Of a DNA stretch of 64,000 nt, positions 53,539 to 62,489 are shown one piece after another. How positions within the stretch are numbered: the stretch's first letter is position 1; each line of letters starts with the position of its first letter. The notes beneath the pieces are model-generated. The model did not search any database and was not told the DNA's origin. It saw only the letters and a program-made list of their open reading frames with translations. A program made the translations under genes and the position numbers. This DNA is from an uncultured Alphaproteobacteria bacterium (lineage in GTDB: Bacteria > Pseudomonadota > Alphaproteobacteria > HIMB59): NCBI GenBank assembly GCA_902599045.1, contig CACKEA010000001.1:124001-188000 (forward strand). The letters are read 5' to 3'.

Positions 53539-53862
53539 TTAATTAGTTTCTTCTTCTGTTTTATCAGTTGGAATATCAATACTGATATCTTCCGCTAGGT
53601 TATCGGTATCTTCAGTCTGAGTTTCAGTCTCTTCTGTCTCTTCGATTAAATCTTTTAGTTCATCATTTTCTTTGGTTGTTTTAGTAGGTGCTGCAACAGT
53701 AATTCCAGCTTTTCTTCCCCTTTTAGGTTTTGCTATATTTACTGCTTCTATTGATTTACCGCACTCAGGACAATTTATTACATCCTGATAAAAATCGTAA
53801 TACTTTACGTTACCACAGGGGCATGTTCTTTTGTGACCTAAATCGATTTGCTCTTCTTGCAT
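53539..53862 (-). CDS. TIGR02300-family zinc-ribbon-like protein
   Basis: A 107-residue protein with N-terminal [17 protein letters not shown]...INCPECG, a four-cysteine zinc-ribbon, then the AKPKRGRK basic stretch and a long acidic, threonine- and glutamate-rich tail. This matches the small TIGR02300 family of alphaproteobacteria, of unknown function. It is divergent from rpmF with a 64-base gap. Confidence 0.8.
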   Translation of the reverse strand: MQEEQIDLGHKRTCPCGNVKYYDFYQDVINCPECGKSIEAVNIAKPKRGRKAGITVAAPTKTTKENDELKDLIEETEETETQTEDTDNLAEDISIDIPTDKTEEETN

Positions 53863-53926
53863 TGTGGGCAGATTTATACATTATTATTGTAATTTATACA
53901 AATTTTTATTATGTTATCGATCTGAT

Positions 53927-54187
53927 ATGGCCGTTCCAAAAAGAAAAACCACACCTTCAAAAAGGAATATGAGACGCTCTCATCATAGAGCGGGCACACA
54001 GCTTTTTGCAGAAGACAAAAAATCAGGTGAATTAAGAAGACCGCATCATATTGATCTTAGTACTGGCATGTACAGAGGAAAGCAAATTATTATTAAAAAA
54101 ACCAAAAAAGAAAAAGATGCTGAGGGTCAAGCACCAGTCAACACAGAAGAAACCACAAAAACTATTGAAGCACCAGCTTCTAAATAA
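53927..54187 (+). CDS. rpmF: 50S ribosomal protein L32
   Basis: L32 starts at [20 protein letters not shown] (ATG 53927). The frame is open further upstream, but that part does not resemble L32. The usual about 60-residue core (to [12 protein letters not shown]) is followed by a 25-residue charged, threonine- and alanine-rich tail. The cysteines of the zinc-binding L32 form are absent. It overlaps no neighbour; recX ends next to it on the other strand. Confidence 0.94.
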   Translation: MAVPKRKTTPSKRNMRRSHHRAGTQLFAEDKKSGELRRPHHIDLSTGMYRGKQIIIKKTKKEKDAEGQAPVNTEETTKTIEAPASK

Positions 54188-54676
54188 CTAATCTCTAATT
54201 ACTTTATATATTGAATTTTCCGAGAAGCTCTGTTGATAAAGCTTTTTTTTTAATTCATCTGTTTCTAGCTTAGAAAGCTTTTTTCTTACTATAAATCTTT
54301 TTAAAATATTTAATTCTAAATCTGGATTTTCAGTGACTTTCTTTGAGACATATTCATCAATTAAGCTTTGTTCAAATCCTTTTTGATAGAGTTTATTTTT
54401 TATTTTTTTGATAGAAAATAAGGATTGCTCATAATAATGAAATACTGTTTCAATAAAGTGCCTCTCGTTTATAATCTTCAATTCATCTAGTTTTTCTATG
54501 ATATTTTCAATTAGTTCTTGTTTAGAGATATTTTCTGGAAAAATAACCTTTTGATAAGTTTTTTTATTTCTGAGTTTTTTTTCTAGTACTTCTGAAATTT
54601 TTTTTTTAGTAGCTGGATATTTACCCAAATATTTTAGTGCCTCATTATATAGGTATTCTTCAGCTTTTTTTTTCAT
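54188..54676 (-). CDS. recX: Regulatory protein RecX
   Basis: A 162-residue helical protein, a modulator of RecA filament extension. The three helical repeats are visible, with LKYLGKYPATKKKISEVL in the first, LDELKIINERHFIETVF in the second and the KNKLYQKGFEQSLIDEYV block in the third. The recA gene is not in this window. It is diverged but has the length (150-170) and the repeat layout of RecX. Confidence 0.78.
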   Translation of the reverse strand: MKKKAEEYLYNEALKYLGKYPATKKKISEVLEKKLRNKKTYQKVIFPENISKQELIENIIEKLDELKIINERHFIETVFHYYEQSLFSIKKIKNKLYQKGFEQSLIDEYVSKKVTENPDLELNILKRFIVRKKLSKLETDELKKKLYQQSFSENSIYKVIRD

Positions 54677-54720
54677 AGTTTATATTTTAAGATTTATTAT
54701 TATGAAGTACATATACAAAG

Positions 54721-54797
54721 GCGCTTGTAGCTCAGTAGGATAGAGCACCAGATTCCTAATCTGGGGGTCGCAGGTTCGACTCCTGCCAAGCGCGCCA
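54721..54797 (+). tRNA. tRNA-Arg (anticodon CCT)
   Basis: Cloverleaf with acceptor stem GCGCTTG/CAAGCGC, D arm GCTC...GAGC, anticodon stem CCAGA/TCTGG with loop TTCCTAA (anticodon CCT, reads AGG), T loop TTCGACT, discriminator G and encoded CCA at 54795-54797. Confidence 0.96.
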
Positions 54798-54811
54798 AAG
54801 AAAAAATGATA

Positions 54812-55282
54812 TTAATTTTTTTCGTGTAAGAAATCTAAAAGTCTGTCTAAATATTTCTCATCAACATTATAAGCTTTTTTGTAATGCTCTATACAATACG
54901 GCTTTGTTGGAATATTTTGACACCCACAGTAGTGAAATCCCTCTTCAAGTGGATCACCAATTGGCCATTGACAAGATTTAAAGTTACCGGTGCCAACAAT
55001 ACTCTTTTTAAAACTAAATTTTTCCCTTCTTCGAACTGGCTCTTTTCTTACCGTACTTTCGGAAGATGAATTACTTGTTTCCCTGTACATGGTTACAGAT
55101 GAAAATTGTTGATTTTGAGTTGATTTTTTTCTGGAGTTTTGACGCCTTTCAAGGCCCAGTCTAAAAGCCTTACCAATAACGGCATTTTTAGTAAATCCAA
55201 GCTGCACACCAATCTGGCTTGTAGCAACCCCTTCATTCCAAAGCTTTTTAAGATCTTCTACTTTCTGGTTATTCCAAGACAT
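54812..55282 (-). CDS. gcrA: Cell-cycle regulator GcrA
   Basis: A 156-residue protein. The N-terminal helix-turn-helix MSWNNQKVEDLKKLWNEG...IGVQLGFTKNAVIGKAFRLGL is diagnostic for GcrA, and the C-terminal sigma70-binding half has CQWPIGDP and the cysteine/histidine cluster (FHYCGCQ...YCIEHYKKAY). GcrA activates promoters carrying CcrM-methylated GANTC sites. Its presence implies a CcrM-type methylation programme in this organism. Confidence 0.94.
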   Translation of the reverse strand: MSWNNQKVEDLKKLWNEGVATSQIGVQLGFTKNAVIGKAFRLGLERRQNSRKKSTQNQQFSSVTMYRETSNSSSESTVRKEPVRRREKFSFKKSIVGTGNFKSCQWPIGDPLEEGFHYCGCQNIPTKPYCIEHYKKAYNVDEKYLDRLLDFLHEKN

Positions 55283-55382
55283 TTTTATATACCTACTCTA
55301 TTTAGTTCCTTATATGGGTAGTTTTATACTATATATAGTAGTAGTAATCTAGCCTAAAATGATTAAAAAAATGTGAATAAAT

Positions 55383-56552
55383 ATGAAATCTCTTAAAAAT
55401 CTCAATTTCGAAAAAATCCAAAATGTTGGGATCAGAGTCGATTTTAATGTGCCTATTGATAAAAATTTTAAGATAACTGACAAAACAAGATTAGACAGGG
55501 CAAAGGACACCATCAATTTTATTAAAAACAAACAATGCAACATTCTTCTTCTATCGCATTTTGGAAGACCAAAAGGAAAATTCGATGACAAGTACTCTTT
55601 CTCAAAACTAATTGATCAGTTTCAGGAAATCTTAGAATTAAAATTAAATTTTATAAGCTATGAAAATTTTTTAGAAAACGGTCTTGATCAATTCAATCAT
55701 AATAGGCCTACCACAACTCTTTTAGAGAATATAAGATTTTTCAAAGGTGAAATAAAAAATGATTTGAGTTTTAGTAAATCAATTACTGACAATCTAGATT
55801 TATATGTTAATGAAGCATTCTCTGCTTCCCATAGGCTTCACTCATCAGTAAACCAAATGGCTAAAAATATTTTATCTACACCTGGTTTTAATTTTGAAAA
55901 AGAAATTAATGTTATTAACGATATCAAAAAATCTCAAAAGAAAAAATTAGCTATAATTGGAGGTTCAAAAATCTCAACTAAAATAAACACACTTTTGTCT
56001 TTAACGACTTCTTGCTCAGATATTTTTATAGGAGGAGCAATGGCTAATAATTTTCTGAAATATAATAAGATTAATGTTAGTTCTTCTTTAATTGAAGAGG
56101 GTGCTGAAAGAATGATTGAAATGATTTATAGCTCTGCAAAACAAACAGGCTGTGAAATCTATCTCCCAGTTGATGTAATGCTTGATTCAGATCAAAGTGT
56201 ATTAGTCAATGAACTTGACAAAAACACTGAATTTAAAATTTTAGATATAGCCGACTCTTCTCATATTGTTTTAGAAAATCTTGTAAAAAAAAGTGATATT
56301 ATTTTGTGGAATGGCCCCATGGGAATGATTGAAGACCACAAATTTTCGAAGGGATCTATTAACCTATCTCACCTTCTTGCTAAAGCTCAAGCTGATGTTG
56401 TTATTGGTGGTGGAGATACAATCTTAGCCATCAATATGGCAAAAGAAAAATTTGAAGACTTTTATTTTGTCTCAACTGCCGGGGGTGCTTTTCTTGAGGC
56501 ACTAGAGGATAAAGAACTATTGGGAATTGAAGCTCTTAAGGCTGATTTATAA
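55383..56552 (+). CDS. pgk: Phosphoglycerate kinase
   Basis: The ATP-producing glycolytic kinase. The 389 residues show RVDFNVPI (the substrate motif near 19-26), LLSHFGRPKG, the hinge and nucleotide motifs IIGGSKISTK, NGPMGMIE and the GGGDT loop near the C-terminus. The length is close to the 390-400 norm. It overlaps the yciB gene tail-to-tail by 17 bases. No other glycolytic gene is adjacent. Confidence 0.97.
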   Translation: MKSLKNLNFEKIQNVGIRVDFNVPIDKNFKITDKTRLDRAKDTINFIKNKQCNILLLSHFGRPKGKFDDKYSFSKLIDQFQEILELKLNFISYENFLENGLDQFNHNRPTTTLLENIRFFKGEIKNDLSFSKSITDNLDLYVNEAFSASHRLHSSVNQMAKNILSTPGFNFEKEINVINDIKKSQKKKLAIIGGSKISTKINTLLSLTTSCSDIFIGGAMANNFLKYNKINVSSSLIEEGAERMIEMIYSSAKQTGCEIYLPVDVMLDSDQSVLVNELDKNTEFKILDIADSSHIVLENLVKKSDIILWNGPMGMIEDHKFSKGSINLSHLLAKAQADVVIGGGDTILAINMAKEKFEDFYFVSTAGGAFLEALEDKELLGIEALKADL

Positions 56553-57072
56553 AATGTTTTTTTAGAAACGGAATTTGAATTATAGTAAATACAATTGTAA
56601 TTCCCATAATACCAAAGACTTTAAAGTTAACCCAAACATCGGTTGTTTGAGTTCGCCAAACGATTTCATTTAAAACAGCTAGAAGTACAAAAAAGCTGGA
56701 CCACATTTTGTTCATTAGCCCCCACCCCTCATCAGTTAATTTTAAAGAAGAATTCAATAATAATTTTAAAACAGGTTTATTAATAATTGTACTTCCAATT
56801 AAAACGATAGCAAAAAGTGCGTTTATGATTGTGGGTTTCATTTTAAAAAATATTTCATTTTTAAGGAAAATACTCAGGCCACCAAATACAACTAAGATAA
56901 CTGTACTTACTAACATCATTGTAGAAATTTTTCTTTCTTTGAAATAGATAGCTATGAGAGAAATAAATGTAGCCACTATTACAGCAGCTATACTTAAATA
57001 GAGATCTTTATCTGATTTATAGTAAACAGCAAAAAAAACAATTAAGGGAAAAAATTCAAATAGCTGCTTCAT
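56536..57072 (-). CDS. yciB: YciB-family inner membrane protein (septation protein A)
   Basis: A 178-residue protein with five or six hydrophobic helices and the family pattern FFPLIVFFAVY at the N-terminus plus LNEIVWR and WVNFKVFG near the end. YciB (IspZ) links envelope synthesis and septation in E. coli. It follows ftsY with one base between stop and start. Confidence 0.9.
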   Translation of the reverse strand: MKQLFEFFPLIVFFAVYYKSDKDLYLSIAAVIVATFISLIAIYFKERKISTMMLVSTVILVVFGGLSIFLKNEIFFKMKPTIINALFAIVLIGSTIINKPVLKLLLNSSLKLTDEGWGLMNKMWSSFFVLLAVLNEIVWRTQTTDVWVNFKVFGIMGITIVFTIIQIPFLKKHFINQP

Positions 57073-57073
57073 A

Positions 57074-57892
57074 TTATATGAGTCTATCTAAATATTCTTC
57101 AAATTGAAACTCTCTTAAGTCGCTCATTCCTTCACCGTACCCTTCAAATACAACAGGTATGTCAAAATCATTTATTATCGTTAGAAGAGCTCCATATTTA
57201 GCATTAGAGTCGACCTTATTTAAAATAATTCCATCTAATGTTATATATTCACAAAACCCCTCAATAATATGCTTGGATGCAAGTCCGGTATTAGCATCCA
57301 AAGTCAAAAAAGTTTGAATTAAATTAAATTGATCAGATTTCTTTGAAATTATATTTGAAATCTTTTTTAGTTCTGCCATTAAATTTTTATTGTTGTGTTG
57401 TCTTCCAGATGTATCAATTATCACAACATCATTTTCTTTCATTTTATCAATACCTTGGAAAATGACAGCTGACGGGTCCTCCATATTATTACCCTTATGT
57501 ATGGGTACTTCAAATTTTTTGGTAAAATGCTCGAGTTGATCTATAGCTGCTGCTCTGAATGTATCTGCTGCAATAACAGCAGGATTTAAGCCGTTTTTTT
57601 GAAATAGATTTATAAATTTACCGATGAATGTTGTTTTTCCTGACCCGTTATTACCTGCAATTATATATAAGCTCTTACTTTGAGGAGAAAAAGCGCCAAA
57701 TTTTTTTTCTGCAAATTTTGTTAGTAGCTCTTTTTTAATAACTTTTTTAATATCCTCTTCCTTTGATGTATTGTCTTTAATTTTTGAAATTATTAATTCA
57801 GCAAATTTTGGCTCAACACCATTTTCAAATAAAAGATCTTCTATTTCATCAACATTTAATTTTTTTTGAAAAATTTTTTTTAAAAAAAACAT
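57074..57892 (-). CDS. ftsY: Signal recognition particle receptor FtsY
   Basis: The 272-residue receptor for Ffh has the N domain (about 1-65) and G domain: GNNGSGKTT (79-87), DTFRAAAIDQL, DTSGRQHNN, LNKVDSNAKYG. The acidic A domain of E. coli FtsY is missing, as in many alphaproteobacteria. It shares one base with mtaB upstream. Ffh is encoded about 2.1 kb away on the other strand. Confidence 0.95.
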   Translation of the reverse strand: MFFLKKIFQKKLNVDEIEDLLFENGVEPKFAELIISKIKDNTSKEEDIKKVIKKELLTKFAEKKFGAFSPQSKSLYIIAGNNGSGKTTFIGKFINLFQKNGLNPAVIAADTFRAAAIDQLEHFTKKFEVPIHKGNNMEDPSAVIFQGIDKMKENDVVIIDTSGRQHNNKNLMAELKKISNIISKKSDQFNLIQTFLTLDANTGLASKHIIEGFCEYITLDGIILNKVDSNAKYGALLTIINDFDIPVVFEGYGEGMSDLREFQFEEYLDRLI

Positions 57893-59097
57893 TAAACTCT
57901 TACAATTTCACCAACCGGTACGCCAACTAACGGAACTTTATGTTTGATATAGTTTTGATCATATCCAACAGCTAATCCTAAATTTAATTCCTCAATAAGA
58001 ACCTCTCTTGGTAAGGAAAGTTTAGATTTTACTTTTTTTAAAATTAACTCACCTAGTTCTCTTAAATTTTTTGCTCTTTTCTTAATAATTAATTTGGAAA
58101 CCTGAGGCATTCTTGATGCAGGGGTATTATTTTTGGGAGAGAAAGGAAATATATGAAGATGAGATATTTCATTTTCTTTCAGTAGTCTGTATGTATTTTC
58201 AAACATTTCATCTGTTTCTGTAGGAAATCCAGCGATTATATCTGCACCAAATGAAATATCCTCTCTAATTTTTTTACAATGCTCAACAAATGCAAATACA
58301 TCTTTTGCGTTATGTCTTCTTTTCATTCTTTTAAGTATCATGTCATCACCAGATTGAATACTGAGGTGAAGATGAGGCATTACTCTTTGATCCTTCAATA
58401 CTTCATCAAATTGTTCATCAATCTCTACACAGTCTATTGAAGATAGACGTAGACGTTGTAATTTAGTTTTATCTAAAATATCTAAAATTAAATTGCTCAT
58501 GCTATATCGGTGCTCAAAATCACTCCCATAGTCAGATATATCTACTCCTGTCAAAACTATTTCTTTGACTCCGTTCTCGACAACTCTTTCAACTTCGTCA
58601 ATTAAGTAAAAAGGATCAAAGCTCCTATTATTACCCCTTCCAAAAGGAATAATACAAAACGTACATCTATGATTACAACCTTGTTGAATTACAAGGCTTT
58701 CTCTGATGCTAAGATTGTTTGTATCTAAAGAGGGGCGGATGTCTTGAGGTGAGTCAAAGATGTCCTCTTTAAAATCAATTTGGGACTCTTCATTAGACAA
58801 AGATATCCAGGTTTCTGATTTTAGCTTACTAATATTATCAATAACTTTATCAACTTCACTCATTGATGAATATTTATCAGGTGAAATTTGAGCAGCGCAC
58901 CCTGTCATTACAATTTTTTTATCAGGATTTTCTTTTTTAATTCTTCTAATAGTTTGTCTTACTTGTCTTTCAGTTTCATTTGTAACCGCACATGAATTTA
59001 TAACAATTATATTTTCATTATTATTAGATAGTAATTCCTCAATTTTCTTTCCTTCAAAATTATTTAGCCGACATCCAAAATTAACTACCCTAGACAT
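57892..59097 (-). CDS. mtaB: tRNA-2-methylthio-N6-threonylcarbamoyladenosine synthase MtaB
   Basis: A radical SAM enzyme that methylthiolates t6A37. The 401 residues have the N-terminal methylthiotransferase domain with cysteines C8 (NFGCRLN), NSCAV and GCAAQ, the radical SAM CxxxCxxC in GCNHRCTFC (about 147) and a short TRAM-like end. The presence of tsaD for the t6A substrate in the same window fits. It follows dapF with a one-base gap. Confidence 0.93.
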   Translation of the reverse strand: MSRVVNFGCRLNNFEGKKIEELLSNNNENIIVINSCAVTNETERQVRQTIRRIKKENPDKKIVMTGCAAQISPDKYSSMSEVDKVIDNISKLKSETWISLSNEESQIDFKEDIFDSPQDIRPSLDTNNLSIRESLVIQQGCNHRCTFCIIPFGRGNNRSFDPFYLIDEVERVVENGVKEIVLTGVDISDYGSDFEHRYSMSNLILDILDKTKLQRLRLSSIDCVEIDEQFDEVLKDQRVMPHLHLSIQSGDDMILKRMKRRHNAKDVFAFVEHCKKIREDISFGADIIAGFPTETDEMFENTYRLLKENEISHLHIFPFSPKNNTPASRMPQVSKLIIKKRAKNLRELGELILKKVKSKLSLPREVLIEELNLGLAVGYDQNYIKHKVPLVGVPVGEIVRV

Positions 59098-59910
59098 TTA
59101 TATATTAATAGTTGATTTATAAACTAATTCAGCTGGACCTTGAAGATATACCATCTTATCTTGAATTTCTGTTTTTAACTTTGATTGTTCTGTAATTATT
59201 TCAATTTTAGAGGACACAATATCGTTATAGTTTAAAACAAATGCTGTCGCACACGTTCCTGAACCACAGGCAAGCGTATGCCCGCCACCCCTTTCCCAAA
59301 ATAATACTTTGATTTTAGATTTATTGAGTACCTGAACAAAAGTAATATTTGCCTGGTCAGGAAAAATTTTATTTTTTACAAGCAAAGGTCCTAGATGATT
59401 TAATTTAATTGATACTAAATTTTTAACTAACACCACACAATGAGGATTGCCAATATTTGCTGTCATTATTTTTACTAATCCAGGTATTTTAATACCTCTA
59501 ATATGAATACCTTGGGTGTTCATTTTTTTTGATAGGGGTATTTTCTGCCAATCTAAAGTTACTTCTCCAACATTGATTTTGTATTCTTCTTCAGTTTTTT
59601 TACCGTGATGGATAAATTTATGACTTTTGATAATTACGTTTTTAATTTTCTTTTCTTCAACTAAAAATTTATAGACACATCGCAGCCCATTTCCACAATT
59701 TTTTCCAAGTGAGCCATCTGAATTATAAAAAGCAACTTGATGGTACGCTCTAACTTTTTTCAATAAAATCAATTGATCACAGCCTATGCCAAATCTTCTG
59801 TCACATAATTTTTTAATATTTTTTTTTGATTTTCTAATTAAATCAACGTTTTTATCAATTATTACAAAGTCATTTCCTGCCCCATGAGCTTTCATAAAAG
59901 GTATTTTCAT
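59098..59910 (-). CDS. dapF: Diaminopimelate epimerase
   Basis: Converts LL- to meso-diaminopimelate for peptidoglycan and lysine. The two catalytic cysteines are in NCGNGLRCV and ACGSGTCATAF. From the ATG at 59910 (MKIPFMKAHGAGNDFVIID) the protein has 270 residues; an in-frame GTG at 59940 adds ten residues that do not match the family start. Upstream lies a hairpin (59960-59984) and then ffh on the opposite strand. Confidence 0.95.
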   Translation of the reverse strand: MKIPFMKAHGAGNDFVIIDKNVDLIRKSKKNIKKLCDRRFGIGCDQLILLKKVRAYHQVAFYNSDGSLGKNCGNGLRCVYKFLVEEKKIKNVIIKSHKFIHHGKKTEEEYKINVGEVTLDWQKIPLSKKMNTQGIHIRGIKIPGLVKIMTANIGNPHCVVLVKNLVSIKLNHLGPLLVKNKIFPDQANITFVQVLNKSKIKVLFWERGGGHTLACGSGTCATAFVLNYNDIVSSKIEIITEQSKLKTEIQDKMVYLQGPAELVYKSTINI

Positions 59911-59959
59911 AGACCCGCTATAGTGATATAAAAACTTCACTTAATAAAGAAAAAATTAG

Positions 59960-59992
59960 TCGGCCGATGAGTATCATTCGCCGATTTTTTTT
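59960..59992 (+). terminator. Terminator-like hairpin abutting the ffh start
   Basis: An 11-base stem (TCGGCCGATGA with TCATTCGCCGA, one C-C mismatch and one G-T pair) with a three-base loop GTA is followed by eight T, an A and six T, ending one base before the ffh ATG at 60002. No plus-strand gene precedes it, since dapF is divergent. It may terminate antisense transcripts, act as an attenuator for ffh, or serve as a bidirectional barrier, because a shorter T-run also follows it on the minus strand. Confidence 0.75.
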
Positions 59993-60001
59993 ATTTTTTA
60001 G

Positions 60002-61354
60002 ATGCTAGAAAATATAACAAATAAAATAACCGGAATTTTTCAAGGTCTCTCAAATAAAGGAGCCATTACTGAAAAAGATTTAGAGTTAACTTTGCGTGAG
60101 GTGAGAGTAGCTCTATTAGAAGCAGATGTTTCTCTAAGAGTCTCTAAAGATTTAATTAAAAAAATTCAAGACAAAGCGCTTGGCCAAAAAGTAATTGAAA
60201 ATGTTCAGCCAGGACAACAAATTATTAAAATTGTTAGCGATGAGCTTACAGAAATTCTTGGCACACAAAGCAGTGAACTAAATTTTAAAAATAAACCCTC
60301 AATCTTTTTAATGTGTGGTTTGCAGGGTGCAGGTAAAACGACATCGATTGCGAAGCTTGCCCATTACTGTCAAAATTCTCTCAATAAATCTGTAGCACTA
60401 GTATCAACAGACTTAAGAAGACCCGCAGCGATTGAACAACTACGCATTTTATCTCAGAAAAATAATATTCAATTTATTGAACCAATTAACCAAAACATAA
60501 AAGATATTGTCAATAATGCAATGGAACAAAGCAATAAACTTTTATCAGATATTCTTATAATCGACACCTCTGGTCGTATCAGTACGGACGAGGAATTACT
60601 TTTAGAACTAAAAACTATTCACGATATCGCAAAACCACAAGAAAACTTACTTGTATTAGATTCTATGATGGGCCAGCAAGCTTTAAGTGTTGTAGAGTCT
60701 TTTAACTCCACAGCCCCTCTTACAGGATTTATCTTAACAAGACTGGATGCAGACCCAAGAGGAGGAGTTGCGCTCTCAGCAAAATATCAAACAGGTTTGC
60801 CTATTCGTTTCTTTGGATCTGGTGAAAACATTGAAGATTTTGAAGTTTTCCACCCAGAAAGAATTGCTTCAAGAATACTTGGCATGGGAGACGTTGTATC
60901 ACTAGTTGAAAAGGCACAGAAAGACTTTGATGAAAAAGAAATGGAAAGTCTGCAGTCCCAGATGTTGAGTGGGAAATTTAATATGAATGATCTTTTGAAA
61001 CAATTTTCACAAATGAAAAAAATGGGAGGTATGTCTGGACTGATGTCACATATGCCAGGTGTAAGCAAAATTAAAAATATGATGGAAAGTGGAGATTTTG
61101 ACGAAAAAGTTATTGATCATCAAATAGCAATTATTTGTTCAATGACTAAAGAAGAAAGAGTTGACCCCGACTTACTAAAAGCTTCAAGAAAAAGAAGAAT
61201 AGCAACTGGGTCTGGAAGACAAGTACATGAAGTCAATAGGCTTCTCAAACAATTTGAGCAAACTAAAAAACTTATGAAACAAGCTCAAAAACCAGGTTTT
61301 GCAAATAAAATTAAAAGTTTATTAGGCGGAAACCAAATGCCAACGATTGATTAA
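60002..61354 (+). CDS. ffh: Signal recognition particle protein Ffh
   Basis: The 450-residue GTPase that targets nascent membrane proteins. N domain (1-100), P-loop GLQGAGKTT (106-114), DLRRPAAIEQL, DTSGRIST, TRLDADPRGG, and a methionine-rich M domain (about 330-450, QMKKMGGMSGLMSHMPG and RKRRIATGSG). The ATG follows immediately on the T-tract of a hairpin, with no clear ribosome-binding site. It is the first gene of ffh-rpsP-rimM-trmD-rplS. Confidence 0.97.
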   Translation: MLENITNKITGIFQGLSNKGAITEKDLELTLREVRVALLEADVSLRVSKDLIKKIQDKALGQKVIENVQPGQQIIKIVSDELTEILGTQSSELNFKNKPSIFLMCGLQGAGKTTSIAKLAHYCQNSLNKSVALVSTDLRRPAAIEQLRILSQKNNIQFIEPINQNIKDIVNNAMEQSNKLLSDILIIDTSGRISTDEELLLELKTIHDIAKPQENLLVLDSMMGQQALSVVESFNSTAPLTGFILTRLDADPRGGVALSAKYQTGLPIRFFGSGENIEDFEVFHPERIASRILGMGDVVSLVEKAQKDFDEKEMESLQSQMLSGKFNMNDLLKQFSQMKKMGGMSGLMSHMPGVSKIKNMMESGDFDEKVIDHQIAIICSMTKEERVDPDLLKASRKRRIATGSGRQVHEVNRLLKQFEQTKKLMKQAQKPGFANKIKSLLGGNQMPTID

Positions 61355-61372
61355 ATATAGAAGGGAGAGATC

Positions 61373-61984
61373 ATGGCGACTAAAATAAGACTAGCAAGAG
61401 GGGGTTCAAAGAAAAGACCTTTTTACAGAATAGTGGTGGCTGATGAAAGAGCACCTAGAGATGGTAATTTCATTGAAAAAATAGGTAACTTTAATCCAAT
61501 GGTGCCGAAGGACCACAAAGAAAGAGTTATGCTAAGCAAAGAAAGAGCTGAGCACTGGTTAAAAGTAGGAGCATTACCAACAGAAAGAGTTCAAAAAATT
61601 CTCTTTGAATTAGGAATGATGGAAGCCCCAAAAATAACTGAGAAGACGAAAAAACATTTACCAAAGGCAAAAGCTCAGGAAAGAGTTAAGTCTAAAGAGG
61701 AAGCGGCATTAAAAGCAGCTGAGGATGCAAAAGCTGCTGAAGAGGCGGCGAAAGTAGAAGCAGAAAAACCTGCTGAAGAGACATCCACTGCAGATGAGCA
61801 ACCTCCTGTTGAAGAAGCTGCAACTGAAAAACCAGCTGAACAAGAGGTAAAATCAGAAGAAACACCAGAGCCTGAGGAGAAGAAAGAAGAAGCCCCTGTA
61901 GTGGAAGAACCTAAAGCAGAGGAGGTTTCAACCGAGGCTGCTGAAGACAAAACTGACGATAATAAAGAGGAACCTAAAGAATAA
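61373..61984 (+). CDS. rpsP: 30S ribosomal protein S16 with long acidic tail
   Basis: The N-terminal 90 residues are canonical S16 ([20 protein letters not shown], then a [12 protein letters not shown] block). The remaining 110 residues are a low-complexity alanine-, glutamate- and proline-rich tail, so the protein is about twice the usual length. A GGGAGAG ribosome-binding site precedes the ATG. Such tails are disordered and probably lie outside the ribosome core. Confidence 0.95.
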   Translation: MATKIRLARGGSKKRPFYRIVVADERAPRDGNFIEKIGNFNPMVPKDHKERVMLSKERAEHWLKVGALPTERVQKILFELGMMEAPKITEKTKKHLPKAKAQERVKSKEEAALKAAEDAKAAEEAAKVEAEKPAEETSTADEQPPVEEAATEKPAEQEVKSEETPEPEEKKEEAPVVEEPKAEEVSTEAAEDKTDDNKEEPKE

Positions 61985-61991
61985 TTTTCTT

Positions 61992-62489
61992 GTGACTTCC
62001 TTTAACAAAAATTTCATACAAGTTGGCGTAATTGGCAGACCCAAAGGAACTAAGGGTCTGCTAAGGTTTCACAGTTTTTTAAATGATGATCGTGATGTAA
62101 ATCAGTTTAAAGAATTCTATTTAGACGACGAAAAAATTATTGAATTAAAACTCGTCTCTTTCGATAAAAAAAGCCCACTTATAACAATCAATGAGATAAA
62201 TAATAGGACGGATATTGAAAAGTTTGTTAATGAAAAAATTTTTTTAAAAAAAGAACAATTATCACCTGTAAAAGGTAATGAATATTACTTTCATGATTTA
62301 GAGGGATTAGATGTAATGGACAATAAAGACCAGAAAGTAGGTGAAGTATCTTCAGTCGTGAATTTTGGAGCAGGAGACTTACTGGAAATATATTTTACTA
62401 AGAGCATGAAAAAAGAATTTTTTAGATTCACAGAACAAAATTTTCCTTTGGTAAACATCAAAGAAAAAAAAATAATAATTAAAAATTAA
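61992..62489 (+). CDS. rimM: 16S rRNA processing protein RimM
   Basis: A 165-residue chaperone for 30S head assembly that binds S19. It contains the N-terminal barrel GVIGRPKGTKGLLRFHSF and the C-terminal PRC-type domain (YYFHDLEGLDV, VNFGAGDLLEI). The start is GTG at 61992. It overlaps trmD by one base. Confidence 0.94.
   Translation: MTSFNKNFIQVGVIGRPKGTKGLLRFHSFLNDDRDVNQFKEFYLDDEKIIELKLVSFDKKSPLITINEINNRTDIEKFVNEKIFLKKEQLSPVKGNEYYFHDLEGLDVMDNKDQKVGEVSSVVNFGAGDLLEIYFTKSMKKEFFRFTEQNFPLVNIKEKKIIIKN

Noticed and set aside
53864-53926. Upstream extension of L32
   Set aside because: The frame is open, but the residues before MAVPKRK do not match L32 and the downstream ATG fits the family start.
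59940-60001. SRP RNA or another small structured RNA next to ffh
   Set aside because: The only structure is a short terminator-type hairpin; the conserved SRP RNA GGAA-loop domain is not present and the gap is too short.
61675-61950. Serine/alanine-rich antisense frame over the S16 tail
   Set aside because: Low-complexity tail codons leave the opposite strand open by chance.
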